A stretch of DNA of 18,150 nt from CAKKQX01 sp046313915 (GCA_046313915.1 JBKBXX010000072.1:1-18150), one strand, 5' to 3'; shown: positions 6,372 to 17,097, counted from the first letter of the stretch. Translations and numbers: made by a program. The notes: generated by a model from the sequence alone, not told the origin.

Positions 6372-7307
6372 ATGGCCAAAAAGTCCGAAACCTTCCGGCA
6401 ACTGATCGCCCGCACCGAGAAACTGCCGCCGCTCGTCACGGCTGTGGTACACCCGTGCGACCCGGAATCGCTGCGTGGTGCCGTGATCGCGCAGCGCAGG
6501 AACCTGATCCGGGCCGTGCTGGTAGGCCCGGAACACAAGATCCGGCGGGCCGCGGCTGCAGCCCGTCTCAGCATCAGGGACTGCGAGATCGTCAGCACCG
6601 AACACAGTCACGCGGCAGCCGAAACCGCAGTCAGGTTGGTCCGCGAGCAACGCGTCGAGTGCCTGATGAAGGGCAGCCTGCACACCGATGAGCTGGTGAG
6701 TGCAGTGGTCGATGCCGGCAAGGGGCTGCGCACGTCGCGTCGCATCAGCCACGTGTTCGTGCTGGATGTGCCCGCCTATCCCCGCGCATTGCTCGTGAGC
6801 GATGCCGCGATAAACATCAGCCCCGATCTCGAAACCAAGTGCGACATCGTGCAAAATGCGATCGATCTCGCGCATGCGCTGCGCATCGACCGCCCCCGCG
6901 TGGCGATCCTGTCGGCAGTCGAAACCGTGACGCCGAAAATTCCTTCCACCATCGATGCCGCCGCATTGTGCAAAATGGCGGATCGCGGCCAGATCACTGG
7001 CGCAATTCTCGACGGGCCGCTCGCTTTCGACAATGCGATTTCGGAAGCCGCGCGCCGGGTAAAGCGAATCGAGTCCACCGTGGCCGGCCGTCCCGACATA
7101 CTGGTCGTACCCGATCTGGAGGCGGGCAACATGCTGGTAAAAACGCTGCAGTATCTCTCCGGAGCAAAAACCGCTGGCATCGTTCTCGGCGCCCGGGTGC
7201 CCATCGCCCTGACGAGCCGCGCCGACACCGTCCAGTCCCGCCTCGCTTCGGCGGCCATAGCGGTATTGCTGCACCATACCCGGCACAGCGGGCGCCTGGT
7301 TTCATGA
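6372..7307 (+). CDS. Phosphate acetyltransferase (short, Pta/Ptb family)
   Basis: A 311-residue protein corresponding to a single PTA_PTB catalytic domain that interconverts an acyl-CoA and acyl phosphate. The segments VECLMKGSLHTDEL, FVLDVPAYPRALLVSDAAINISPDLETK, DGPLAFDNAIS and VVPDLEAGNMLVKTLQYLSGA are typical of this short form. In many bacteria the same domain is fused to an enoyl-CoA hydratase-like domain, and here it stands alone. Acetyl-CoA is the likely substrate because acetate kinase follows, but butyryl-CoA cannot be excluded. ATG 6372 is preferred because GGAG lies seven bases before it. An ATG at 6333 lies on top of the putative -10. The stop overlaps the ackA start (ATGA). Confidence 0.88.
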   Translation: MAKKSETFRQLIARTEKLPPLVTAVVHPCDPESLRGAVIAQRRNLIRAVLVGPEHKIRRAAAAARLSIRDCEIVSTEHSHAAAETAVRLVREQRVECLMKGSLHTDELVSAVVDAGKGLRTSRRISHVFVLDVPAYPRALLVSDAAINISPDLETKCDIVQNAIDLAHALRIDRPRVAILSAVETVTPKIPSTIDAAALCKMADRGQITGAILDGPLAFDNAISEAARRVKRIESTVAGRPDILVVPDLEAGNMLVKTLQYLSGAKTAGIVLGARVPIALTSRADTVQSRLASAAIAVLLHHTRHSGRLVS

Positions 7308-8485
7308 GCGGCCAGATACTGGTCCTGAACGCCGGTTCGTCGAGCATCAGGTTCGCGCTGTTCGCCGCCGTCTCCGAGCCGGCGCGCGTATTGCACGGCA
7401 TGATCTCGGGGATCGGCGCTTCACCCGCTTTTGCCGCCCACGATGCCGGCGGCATGCCGCTGCCCGCGCGCTTCGTCACCACCGATCTGCCCCGTCCGCT
7501 ATCCCATGCCACGGCGCTCGCCTGGCTGCTCGAATGGCTCGCCGCGGAAGGGCACGCCGATCATGTCATCGGTGCCGGTCATCGCGTGGTCCACGGCGGG
7601 GAACGCCATGCCGAGCCGGTGCGTATCGATGCTGCGGTATTGTCCGATCTCGAACGGTTGTGCCCGCTCGCCCCCTTGCATCAGCCGCACAACCTCGCCG
7701 CTATCCACGCGCTGCTGGCACTACGGCCCGATCTGCCGCAAATCGCCTGTTTCGACACGGCTTTCCATCGCACCCAGCCGCTGCCGGCACAACAGTTCGC
7801 ATTGCCACGCGAAATTACGGAGAGCGGCGTGCGGCGCTATGGTTTTCACGGTCTTTCGTACGAGCACATCGCCGGGATGCTGCCGGCGCGCCTCGGTGAT
7901 CGCGCCGACGGGCGCGTCGTCGTTGCCCATCTCGGCAATGGCGCCAGCATGTGCGCGCTGCTTCACCGTCGCTGCGTCGCCACCACCATGGGATTTACGG
8001 CACTCGATGGCCTGATGATGGGCACCCGCTGCGGTGCCATCGACCCCGGCGTGCTGTTCTATCTGATGCGGGAAAAAGCAATGTCGGCAATCGAAGTCGA
8101 AGACATGCTCTATCGCCGCTCGGGATTGCTCGGCGTATCGGGCATCAGCAGCGACATGCGCGACCTGCTGGCAAGCAGCGACCTTCGCGCACGCGAGGCC
8201 GTCGAGCTTTTCGTCTACCGTGCGGCGCGCGAACTCGGTTCGCTCGCCGCCGCCCTCGAAGGGCTGGACGCACTGGTATTCACCGCTGGCATCGGTGAAC
8301 GCGCGGCGGCGATACGCGCCATGATCTGCGAGAAAGCGCGCTGGCTCGGCATCGAGCTCGATCCCCATGCCAACGCCGCGCATTCCGTGCTTATCAGTGC
8401 GCCGGCGAGCCGGGTCGCCGTATGCGTCATCCCCGCCGACGAGGAAGTCGTGATTGCACGTCACACGCATCGCCTGCTGACGTAG
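7304..8485 (+). CDS. ackA: Acetate kinase
   Basis: A 393-residue ASKHA-fold kinase converting acetyl phosphate and ADP to acetate and ATP, or the reverse. Family motifs in order are LVLNAGSSSIRFAL at the N-terminus (N9), GHRVVHGG, APLHQPHNL, ACFDTAFH, RRYGFHGLSYEHI, VVAHLGNGAS, TTMGFTALDGLMMGTRCGAIDPG and FTAGIGE near the C-terminus. Length is close to the usual 395-405. Start ATG 7304 is the only sensible one. It overlaps the pta stop by four bases, so the two subunits of the acetyl-CoA/acetate route are co-translated. Butyrate or propionate kinase activity is a less likely alternative. Confidence 0.93.
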   Translation: MSGQILVLNAGSSSIRFALFAAVSEPARVLHGMISGIGASPAFAAHDAGGMPLPARFVTTDLPRPLSHATALAWLLEWLAAEGHADHVIGAGHRVVHGGERHAEPVRIDAAVLSDLERLCPLAPLHQPHNLAAIHALLALRPDLPQIACFDTAFHRTQPLPAQQFALPREITESGVRRYGFHGLSYEHIAGMLPARLGDRADGRVVVAHLGNGASMCALLHRRCVATTMGFTALDGLMMGTRCGAIDPGVLFYLMREKAMSAIEVEDMLYRRSGLLGVSGISSDMRDLLASSDLRAREAVELFVYRAARELGSLAAALEGLDALVFTAGIGERAAAIRAMICEKARWLGIELDPHANAAHSVLISAPASRVAVCVIPADEEVVIARHTHRLLT

Positions 8486-8520
8486 CAGCGTTTGCCCCCT
8501 GCGGCGGCCGGCGGCGAGTC

Positions 8521-8549
8521 TCAACACCTTCGTGCATTCACGGTATGAT
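8521..8549 (+). promoter_or_regulatory. Predicted sigma-70 promoter of panE
   Basis: TCAACA (8521-8526, four of six to TTGACA), a 17-base spacer, and TATGAT (8544-8549, five of six) lie in the 105-base gap after ackA. The transcript would start near 8556, leaving a leader of about 35 bases before ATG 8591. Confidence 0.5.
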
Positions 8550-8590
8550 ACGGGGCCTCGACTGAACCGATGTTGGGAAAAAACGCGAAG

Positions 8591-9514
8591 ATGAAAATTC
8601 TCGTCCTCGGCGCCGGCGGCATCGGCGGCTATTTTGGCGGCAGGCTGGCGGCAGCCGGCGCCGATGTCACCTTCGTGGTGCGTCCGCGCCGCGCCGAGCA
8701 GCTCAGACAAAACGGACTGGTGATCAAAAGCCCGCGCGGCGATTTGCGGCAGCCGGTCACAGCACTACTCGCGCAGCAGCTACGCCCCGGTTACGATCTG
8801 GTGTTCCTGACGTGCAAAGCCTACGATCTCGCCTCGGCGATCGAAACCGTCGCCCCCGCGGTCGATTCGCGCACGGCGTTGTTACCCGCGCTCAACGGTA
8901 TATCACATCTCGATGTTTTAAAAGAGAAATTTGGCAAAGATCGAGTGCTGGGCGGGGTTGCCCAGATCGCCGCCACGCTGACACTGGAAGGCGAAATCCA
9001 TCATCTGAGCGATTTTCATGTGCTCGGTTTCGGTGAATTGGGCGGCGAACACTCGCCGCGCTGCGAGGATTTCGCGCGACTTTGCGCCCCAGCCGGTTTC
9101 ACCTCGCGTCTGTCGGACGACATCCAGCTCGAGCTATGGGAAAAATTCGTGTTCTTGTGCACCCTGGCCGCCATGACCTGCCTGATGCGCGCAAACGTCG
9201 GCGCCATTGCGCGCAGCGAAGACGGTGCGACCCTGATGCGCGAGATGCTGGAGGAATGCCGCAAGGTGGCCGCCGCTTCCGGTCATGAGCCGCGGCCGGA
9301 AATCATGGCGCGCTATGCGACCCTGCTGACCGACCGCGGTTCGGCTTTCACCGCCTCCATGCTGCGCGACATCGAGCGCGGCGGACTCACCGAGGGCGAG
9401 CATATCGTCGGCGACATGCTGCGCCGCGCCCGCGCCCTCGATATCGACGCCCCACTGCTGCGAGTCGCACGCGCCCATCTGCAAGCCTACGAGCAAGGAC
9501 GCAGCACCGCATAA
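8591..9514 (+). CDS. panE: 2-dehydropantoate 2-reductase (ketopantoate reductase)
   Basis: A 307-residue NADPH-dependent reductase of the ApbA/PanE family that would reduce ketopantoate to pantoate in pantothenate/CoA synthesis. The N-terminal Rossmann motif is KILVLGAGGIGGYFGGRLA (residues 2-20). Family residues are kept: K76 in LTCKAYD, N102 in ALNGISHLD and K185 in ELWEKFVFLC. The start at ATG 8591 places the nucleotide-binding motif at residue 7, as usual. An ATG at 8570 would add seven residues. The family contains members with other 2-oxoacid substrates, so the exact substrate is probable rather than certain. No panB or panC gene is nearby. A mildly AT-rich run of codons lies at about 8908-8943. 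Confidence 0.88.
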   Translation: MKILVLGAGGIGGYFGGRLAAAGADVTFVVRPRRAEQLRQNGLVIKSPRGDLRQPVTALLAQQLRPGYDLVFLTCKAYDLASAIETVAPAVDSRTALLPALNGISHLDVLKEKFGKDRVLGGVAQIAATLTLEGEIHHLSDFHVLGFGELGGEHSPRCEDFARLCAPAGFTSRLSDDIQLELWEKFVFLCTLAAMTCLMRANVGAIARSEDGATLMREMLEECRKVAAASGHEPRPEIMARYATLLTDRGSAFTASMLRDIERGGLTEGEHIVGDMLRRARALDIDAPLLRVARAHLQAYEQGRSTA

Positions 9515-9552
9515 AACGCCGCACCGTAAAACCGGCTTCGCCTCCGACTCCG

Positions 9553-9585
9553 ATGCAAACCGTTCCTGTTCCGGAAAACCGTTGA
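9553..9585 (+). other. Ten-codon mini-ORF overlapping the radical SAM start
   Basis: ATG 9553 opens a ten-residue reading frame (MQTVPVPENR). Its TGA (9583-9585) overlaps the TTG start (9582) of the radical SAM gene in a TTGA arrangement. There is no Shine-Dalgarno before it. It is too short for a usual maturation substrate and may be chance, or it could act as a coupling leader. Confidence 0.15.
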
Positions 9586-10736
9586 ATGCCCCCATGATTT
9601 CCACCGCCACCGCCAGTTGCGGCGAGCCGGCAATCGCCGGCAACCGCGTCGAACTGCAACTGCTCACCACGCTCAAATGCAATCTCAGATGCAGCTATTG
9701 CAGCCTCGCCGTGGGCAAGATCCTGCGCTCCCAGAAGCACGCGACCTATAGCGTGGAACAGCTCGAGGCGTTCGTGAAAACGCATCTTGCCGATAAGGAA
9801 GTCTATTTCACACTCTACGGCGGCGAACCGACGCTCAATACCCGTTTCATCCTCGAGCTGATGGAACGCTTCCCTGCCTGCCGCTTCAACCTGCAGACCA
9901 ACGGCACGCTTCTGCACCGCGTTCCGGACGAGGTTCTCGCCCGGCTGTCCAACATCATGATCTCGGTGGATGGCGGCGAGAAAACCACCGACAGCTACCG
10001 CGGCAAGGGAATTTACCGGCGCGCGCTCGACAACGCCGCCAGGATCCGCGCCAAAACCTCGGGCACGCTCACGGCGCGGGTGACGTGGTGGAGCGGCGAC
10101 ACGACTTTCGAAGAACTGGACGAGCTCACGCAGTCTTTCGATTACGTCTATTTCCAGTTCGCCCAGCAGGAAGGCGCGCACCCGCCGCAGTCGGTGGCGC
10201 AGAAAAAAACCGTGCTCGCCCGGCTGGTCGCAAAATTCTTCGCTTCGGATGCGCTCTATCCTGTCGTACCGGTGATGGGCACGGTGCGCAACAAGGTTGC
10301 GCCGTGGCGCATCAATGAATTATCGGCCGGTCTGACCCAGTGCCGGGTTTCGACCAACCTGCTGAACGTGATGCCCGACGGGAAAATCTACCCGTGTCCG
10401 GACATGCTGTACTCGAAAGAGCTGCTGCAAGGCGATGTCGTCGGCAACTGGCTGAAAAAAAGCCCGCTCCAGCCGCATCCCGCCATGCCGTGCCGCGAGT
10501 GCGCCGCGTACCATTACTGCCGCGGCAATTGCATGAAAAACCTGCATCTCGCCTATGTGAAAGACGATGCGAACTGGCGCAACGAGGTGACTGAGCCCAC
10601 CTGCGAGCTGATCCGTTTCCTGGGCGAGGAAATCGACCGCCACGACCCCGCCGGCTGGTATGCCAAGGCACCCCTGCCGCTCAGAAACCGGCTGGTCAAT
10701 GCAGAAATCTACGAGTTTTGCGAGGTCATGCCCTGA
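9582..10736 (+). CDS. Radical SAM/SPASM domain protein, substrate unknown
   Basis: A 384-residue protein. The radical SAM core carries CxxxCxxC at C33, C37 and C40 for the SAM-bound [4Fe-4S] cluster, the GGEPT motif at 80-84 and QTNGTLL at 105-111. The C-terminal SPASM domain has the full seven-cysteine pattern: C254-x12-G267-x4-C272, then C304-x2-C307-x5-C313-x3-C317, then C341. This should hold two auxiliary clusters. Such enzymes usually install crosslinks or other changes on ribosomal peptides, or activate sulfatases. I cannot assign the substrate and see no precursor peptide in the window. TTG 9582 is favoured by GGAAAA about four bases before it, and ATG 9594 is the alternative. It follows panE by 67 bases, same strand. 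Confidence 0.9.
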   Translation: MNAPMISTATASCGEPAIAGNRVELQLLTTLKCNLRCSYCSLAVGKILRSQKHATYSVEQLEAFVKTHLADKEVYFTLYGGEPTLNTRFILELMERFPACRFNLQTNGTLLHRVPDEVLARLSNIMISVDGGEKTTDSYRGKGIYRRALDNAARIRAKTSGTLTARVTWWSGDTTFEELDELTQSFDYVYFQFAQQEGAHPPQSVAQKKTVLARLVAKFFASDALYPVVPVMGTVRNKVAPWRINELSAGLTQCRVSTNLLNVMPDGKIYPCPDMLYSKELLQGDVVGNWLKKSPLQPHPAMPCRECAAYHYCRGNCMKNLHLAYVKDDANWRNEVTEPTCELIRFLGEEIDRHDPAGWYAKAPLPLRNRLVNAEIYEFCEVMP

Positions 10737-10741
10737 GGTTG

Positions 10742-10775
10742 CGGGCCGCCCCCGCCGTTGATCCGGCGCGGCCCG
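10742..10775. terminator. Strong hairpin between convergent radical SAM and ssb genes
   Basis: CGGGCCGC (10742-10749) and GCGGCCCG (10768-10775) form a perfect 8-bp stem, extended inside by GCCG (10754-10757) and CGGC (10764-10767) around a TTGATC loop with a CCCC bulge. It begins five bases after the radical SAM stop, in an 89-base convergent gap. There is no T-run on either side, so Rho-independent termination is uncertain. A 3'-end stabiliser is an alternative. Confidence 0.4.
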
Positions 10776-10825
10776 TCGCGTCAGCGAACCAGGGAGAAAG
10801 GCGGCTTGCGCCCGCCCCCGGCCGG

Positions 10826-11278
10826 CTAGAACGGGATGTCGTCGTCCATGTCCTCGAAACCGCCGCCCCCCTTCTTGGCAGAAGCGGCAGGCTTGGCGCC
10901 GCCGGCAGCCGCCGCGGGTTCGCGCGTCATGGGTTCCGCGCCGCCGCCGCGCCCGCCGAGCAATTGCATGCGGTCGGCGACGATTTCGGTCGAGTAACGG
11001 TCCTGCCCCTCCTTGTCCTGCCATTTGCGGGTGCGGATGCGGCCTTCGATGTAAACCGGCGAGCCTTTTTTCAGATACTCGCCGGCGATCTCGGCGAGCT
11101 TGCCGAAAAAGGCGATGCGATGCCATTCGGTATGTTCCTGTTTTTCACCGTTTTTATCCTTCCACACGTCGGTGGTGGCGATGCGGATGTTGGTCACTGC
11201 GTCGCCGCTGGGCAGATAGCGCGTTTCCGGATCGGCGCCCAGGTTGCCGATGAGGATCACTTTGTTGATCGAAGCCAT
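10826..11278 (-). CDS. ssb: Single-stranded DNA-binding protein SSB
   Basis: A 150-residue SSB. The N-terminal OB fold (about residues 1-110) contains the family motifs MASINKVILIGNLGADPE, EWHRIAFFGKLAEIAGEYLKKGS and YIEGRIRTRKWQDK. A flexible Gly/Ala-rich linker follows (about 110-140). The conserved acidic tip DMDDDIPF at the very end recruits replication and repair partners. It coats single-stranded DNA during replication, recombination and repair. Its ATG directly follows the stop of the MFS gene with no spacer, so the two are in one operon and probably translationally coupled. uvrA lies divergently beyond the MFS gene, an association of ssb and uvrA also seen in other proteobacteria. Confidence 0.96.
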   Translation of the reverse strand: MASINKVILIGNLGADPETRYLPSGDAVTNIRIATTDVWKDKNGEKQEHTEWHRIAFFGKLAEIAGEYLKKGSPVYIEGRIRTRKWQDKEGQDRYSTEIVADRMQLLGGRGGGAEPMTREPAAAAGGAKPAASAKKGGGGFEDMDDDIPF

Positions 11279-12652
11279 TCAGGTTTCCCCCGCGATTAAT
11301 TTGAGCATATTCTGTTCGTCAAAACCGCCGCTGTCCACTTCCAGATACGCGGCACGTTCCTCGACCGCCACGCGCGCCGTGTGCACACCAGGCAGCGATT
11401 GCAGCCGGGCCGCCAGATGCCGTGCCCGCTCGGCGTCGAGTTCCGGAATGGCGTAGATGCGCGTGCTGCGCGTTGCCGGCACCTGCATGCCGAACGCCAG
11501 CCCGAGCCAGGCCGCCAGCAGCCCTCCCCCGAAAACGACCACCGCCGTGCCGCCCCAGTGCTGATAGAGAAAGCCGCCCGCGGCAGCGCCCAGAAAAGCG
11601 CCGAAAAACTGGACGCTGCTGTAGATGCCGATCGCGGTGCCTTTGGCGTCCGCCGGCGCGATGCGCGAAATCAGCGAAGGCAGGGATGCTTCGAGAATGT
11701 TGAACGCCGTGAAAAACAGCAGCAGGAAAAGGGCGATCAGCCACACGTTGCCCGTCAGCCACGGCAGCGCCAGATAGACGGCCAGCAACAGCGCCACGGA
11801 ACCGATGAATACCAGCTTGACCTGCCCCGCCCGTTTCGCGCCCAGCAATGCCGGCAGCATCAGCACGAACGAACCGATCATCACCGGCAGATAAACCCGC
11901 CAGTGCTGTGCGACATCCAGTCCCGCCTTGCGCAACGCGAACGGCACCACGATGAACAGCGCCATCAGCACCGAATGCAGCACCATGATCCCGAGATTCA
12001 GGCGCAGCAACTGGGTATCGCGCAGCACGCGGCGCAACTGGCCCGCGGCATGCCTGTCGCGGGCAACCGCCTGCTGCGGCGCATCGGGAATCACGCGCCA
12101 CACCACGACCATCGCCAGCAGCGCCAGCACCCCGGTCATGGCAAAAATACCCGGCACACCGATGACGTGATTGAGCCACGGGCTCGCAACCAGCGACGCC
12201 GCGAAGGTCACGCCTATGGTCGAACCGATCATCGCCATCGCCTTGGTGCGATGCTCGTCGCGCGTGAGGTCGGCCGCCAGCGCCATGACCGCCGCCGAAA
12301 TGGCGCCCATGCCCTGCAGCACACGGCCGGCGATGACCACTGCGATGTGGGTGCCGAGCGCGGCAACGAAGCTGCCCACGGCAAAAAGCACCAGACCGGC
12401 GTAAATCACCGGCTTGCGGCCATAGCGGTCGGACCACCAGCCGAACGGGATCTGCAACAGCGCCTGGGTAAGGCCGTAGGCGCCGATCGCCACGCCGACC
12501 AGCGTGAGGTTGCTGCCGCCGGGCAGGCGCTCGGCGTAAATCGCAAACACCGGCAGGATCACGAACATGCCGAGCATGCGCAAGCCGAAAATTCCCGCCA
12601 GGCCGATGCTCGCGCGCAGCTCCCGGGGACTCATTCGGTCGCTGTCAGCCAT
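11279..12652 (-). CDS. YajR-like MFS transporter with C-terminal ferredoxin-like domain
   Basis: A 457-residue major facilitator with about twelve hydrophobic segments and the MFS signature GWWSDRYGRKPVI between helices 2 and 3. A soluble tail follows (about residues 385-457, including RIYAIPELDAERARHLAARL and GVHTARVAVEERAAYLEV), resembling the YAM/heavy-metal-associated fold of E. coli YajR (454 residues), but without a CxxC metal motif. The transported compound is unknown, and a proton-driven efflux role is the usual guess. ATG 12652 was chosen, and ATG 12634 (MSPRELRAS) is a possible alternative. Its TGA is immediately followed by the ssb ATG. The gene diverges from uvrA. Confidence 0.9.
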   Translation of the reverse strand: MADSDRMSPRELRASIGLAGIFGLRMLGMFVILPVFAIYAERLPGGSNLTLVGVAIGAYGLTQALLQIPFGWWSDRYGRKPVIYAGLVLFAVGSFVAALGTHIAVVIAGRVLQGMGAISAAVMALAADLTRDEHRTKAMAMIGSTIGVTFAASLVASPWLNHVIGVPGIFAMTGVLALLAMVVVWRVIPDAPQQAVARDRHAAGQLRRVLRDTQLLRLNLGIMVLHSVLMALFIVVPFALRKAGLDVAQHWRVYLPVMIGSFVLMLPALLGAKRAGQVKLVFIGSVALLLAVYLALPWLTGNVWLIALFLLLFFTAFNILEASLPSLISRIAPADAKGTAIGIYSSVQFFGAFLGAAAGGFLYQHWGGTAVVVFGGGLLAAWLGLAFGMQVPATRSTRIYAIPELDAERARHLAARLQSLPGVHTARVAVEERAAYLEVDSGGFDEQNMLKLIAGET

Positions 12653-12687
12653 GGCCTGCCGGAACTCTATGAGGGGGTAAAAACAGA

Positions 12688-12717
12688 TTGGGCATGGACA
12701 TCGAAGTTCGGTATATT
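12688..12717 (+). promoter_or_regulatory. Possible uvrA promoter
   Basis: TTGGGC (12688-12693), an 18-base spacer and TATATT (12712-12717) lie in the divergent MFS/uvrA region. The same AT-rich core reads TAATAT on the minus strand (12718-12713) and might serve the MFS-ssb operon. If this promoter is real, the in-frame ATG at 12694 cannot be the uvrA start. No LexA-type CTGT-N8-ACAG site was found here. Confidence 0.3.
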
Positions 12718-12777
12718 AGCAGGTTTGGTCCGTTCTGGGCTTCGCGCTTGGCCATCAATCAGCCTCAAGTCATCCGT

Positions 12778-15654
<2,877 letters not shown>

Positions 15655-15710
15655 ATGATCCAGCGATCAAAACCAGGCTGCGGGCCAGCGCAACGTCAGC
15701 AATTTTCCGT

Positions 15711-15716
15711 TATATA
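15711..15716 (+). promoter_or_regulatory. Possible -10 region for the glycerate kinase gene
   Basis: A TTATATATACG stretch, with TATATA at 15711-15716, is the most AT-rich point in the 127-base gap between uvrA and the kinase gene. No good -35 lies 16-18 bases upstream. Confidence 0.3.
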
Positions 15717-15743
15717 TACGGGCCATCGAATCCTCGAGCCACT

Positions 15744-15774
15744 CAATCACCGATTACCCAATCACCCAATCACT
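15744..15774 (+). repeat. Short imperfect tandem repeat in the leader of the glycerate kinase gene
   Basis: The octamer CAATCACC occurs at 15744-15751 and 15759-15766, with a one-base variant CAATCACT at 15767-15774 and a degenerate 7-base unit GATTACC between the first two. The block ends seven bases before the kinase ATG and takes the place of a Shine-Dalgarno sequence, none of which is visible. Confidence 0.5.
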
Positions 15775-15781
15775 ACCCGTC

Positions 15782-17053
15782 ATGTCGCCCCGTGACCTCT
15801 TACTAGGCAGCTTCCAGGCGGCGCTTGCCGCCGCCGATCCGTTGCAGATCGTGCCGCAGCACCTGCCCCAGCCGCCCAAAGGCAAAACGCTGGTGATCGG
15901 CGCCGGCAAGGCCGCGGCGGCGATGGCGCTCGCGGTCGAGCAGCACTGGCCGGCCGCAGCACCGCTCGACGGCGTCGTCATCACGCGCTATCGGCATGGC
16001 CTGCTCACCAACCGCATCACGGTGATCGAAGCCGGCCACCCGGTTCCCGACGAAGCGGGCGAGAAAGCGGCACAGGAAATTCTGCGCCGCGTGAAAACCC
16101 TGACCCGCGACGATCTGCTGCTCGCCCTCGTCTCCGGCGGCGGCTCGAGCCTGCTTGCGCTGCCGGTCGCGGGCATCACCATGGCCGACCTAAAATATGT
16201 TACAAAACAATTACTTATGTCCGGAGCGCCGATCCAGGACATGAACACCGTGAGAAAACATCTGTCGGCGATCCAAGGTGGCCGGCTCGCCGCCGCATGC
16301 CGCGCGCCAGTGCTGGCGCTGGTCATTTCGGACGTGACCGGAGACGATCCGACGCATATCGCTTCCGGGCCGTGCGCGCCCGACCCGACGACTTATCAGG
16401 ACGCGCTCGACATCCTCACGCGCTTCGGCGTCAAGGCGCCCGCGGCGGTCATGGAACATCTGGCACGCGGCGCCCGCGGCGAGATCGCGGAAACACCCAA
16501 GCCCGGCGATCCGGTTTTCCGGCGTGTGGAAAATCGCGTGATCGCCACCGCGCACGCCACGCTGCAGGCGGCGGCGCAGTTCTTTGCCGCCCACGGCATC
16601 CAGCCGGCGATCCTCGGCGATTCGGTGACGGGCGAAGCGCGCGAAGTGGCCAAGGTCTACGGTGCGCTCGCGCGCGAAGTGAGGCACCACGGCCTGCCGT
16701 GGCAGCCGCCGGTGGCGCTGATCTCCGGCGGCGAATGCACGGTGACCGTCAAAGGCAACGGCCGCGGCGGGCGCTGCGCCGAATTCCTGCTGTCGCTCGC
16801 GATCGATCTCGACGGCATGGCGGGTGTACACGCGCTCGCCTGCGACACCGACGGCATCGACGGCTCGGAAGACAACGCCGGCGCCATCCTCGCCCCCGAT
16901 TCGCTGAAACGCGCCGCAAAAAAGAAACTCTCGGCTGCCAGGCTGCTCGAAAACAACGACGGCTACGGTTTTTTCAGTGCCCTGGGCGATCTCGTCGTCA
17001 CCGGCCCCACCCGCACCAATGTCAACGACTACCGCGTGATCCTGGTTTCCTGA
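15782..17053 (+). CDS. Type-2 glycerate kinase (GckA/TtuD family, MOFRL domain)
   Basis: A 423-residue protein of the DUF4147/MOFRL family that phosphorylates glycerate to 2-phosphoglycerate using ATP. It links glyoxylate, hydroxypyruvate or tartrate breakdown to glycolysis. N-terminal LVIGAGKAAAAMA (K43) is the conserved nucleotide/substrate motif, and LVSGGGSSLLALP and MNTVRKHLSAIQGGRLA follow. The C-terminal MOFRL part has LISGGECTVTV, GRGGRCAEFLLSLA and ACDTDGIDGSEDNAGA. Some homologues are labelled hydroxypyruvate reductase (TtuD), a label I consider less reliable. ATG 15782 fits the family start, although no Shine-Dalgarno is visible. Codons 137-145 (16190-16216) are all A/T-ending in an otherwise strongly G/C-ending gene. 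It is convergent with the RTX-like gene, with 44 bases between stops. Confidence 0.92.
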   Translation: MSPRDLLLGSFQAALAAADPLQIVPQHLPQPPKGKTLVIGAGKAAAAMALAVEQHWPAAAPLDGVVITRYRHGLLTNRITVIEAGHPVPDEAGEKAAQEILRRVKTLTRDDLLLALVSGGGSSLLALPVAGITMADLKYVTKQLLMSGAPIQDMNTVRKHLSAIQGGRLAAACRAPVLALVISDVTGDDPTHIASGPCAPDPTTYQDALDILTRFGVKAPAAVMEHLARGARGEIAETPKPGDPVFRRVENRVIATAHATLQAAAQFFAAHGIQPAILGDSVTGEAREVAKVYGALAREVRHHGLPWQPPVALISGGECTVTVKGNGRGGRCAEFLLSLAIDLDGMAGVHALACDTDGIDGSEDNAGAILAPDSLKRAAKKKLSAARLLENNDGYGFFSALGDLVVTGPTRTNVNDYRVILVS

Positions 17054-17097
17054 GGCCCGCCCGGCGAATGCAGGCGTGCCACGGGCGCAAACACCGC

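Noticed and set aside
5186..6691. Plus-strand open frame spanning DUF502, fmdB and the start of pta
   Set aside because: It crosses three real genes in the wrong frame or strand and resembles no protein I know.
8908..8943. AT-rich codon patch in panE
   Set aside because: The run is interrupted by G/C-ending codons and is much weaker than the patch in the glycerate kinase gene, so it was not reported as a separate finding.
12667..12690. Possible LexA/SOS box before uvrA (CTAT...ACAG)
   Set aside because: The half-sites are separated by 12 rather than 8 bases and the left half is CTAT, not CTGT, so it does not fit the CTGT-N8-ACAG pattern.
17054..17097. Terminator between the glycerate kinase and RTX genes
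   Set aside because: Only a 5-bp GCCCG/CGGGC pairing with a 22-base loop and no T-run is present, which is too weak to call.
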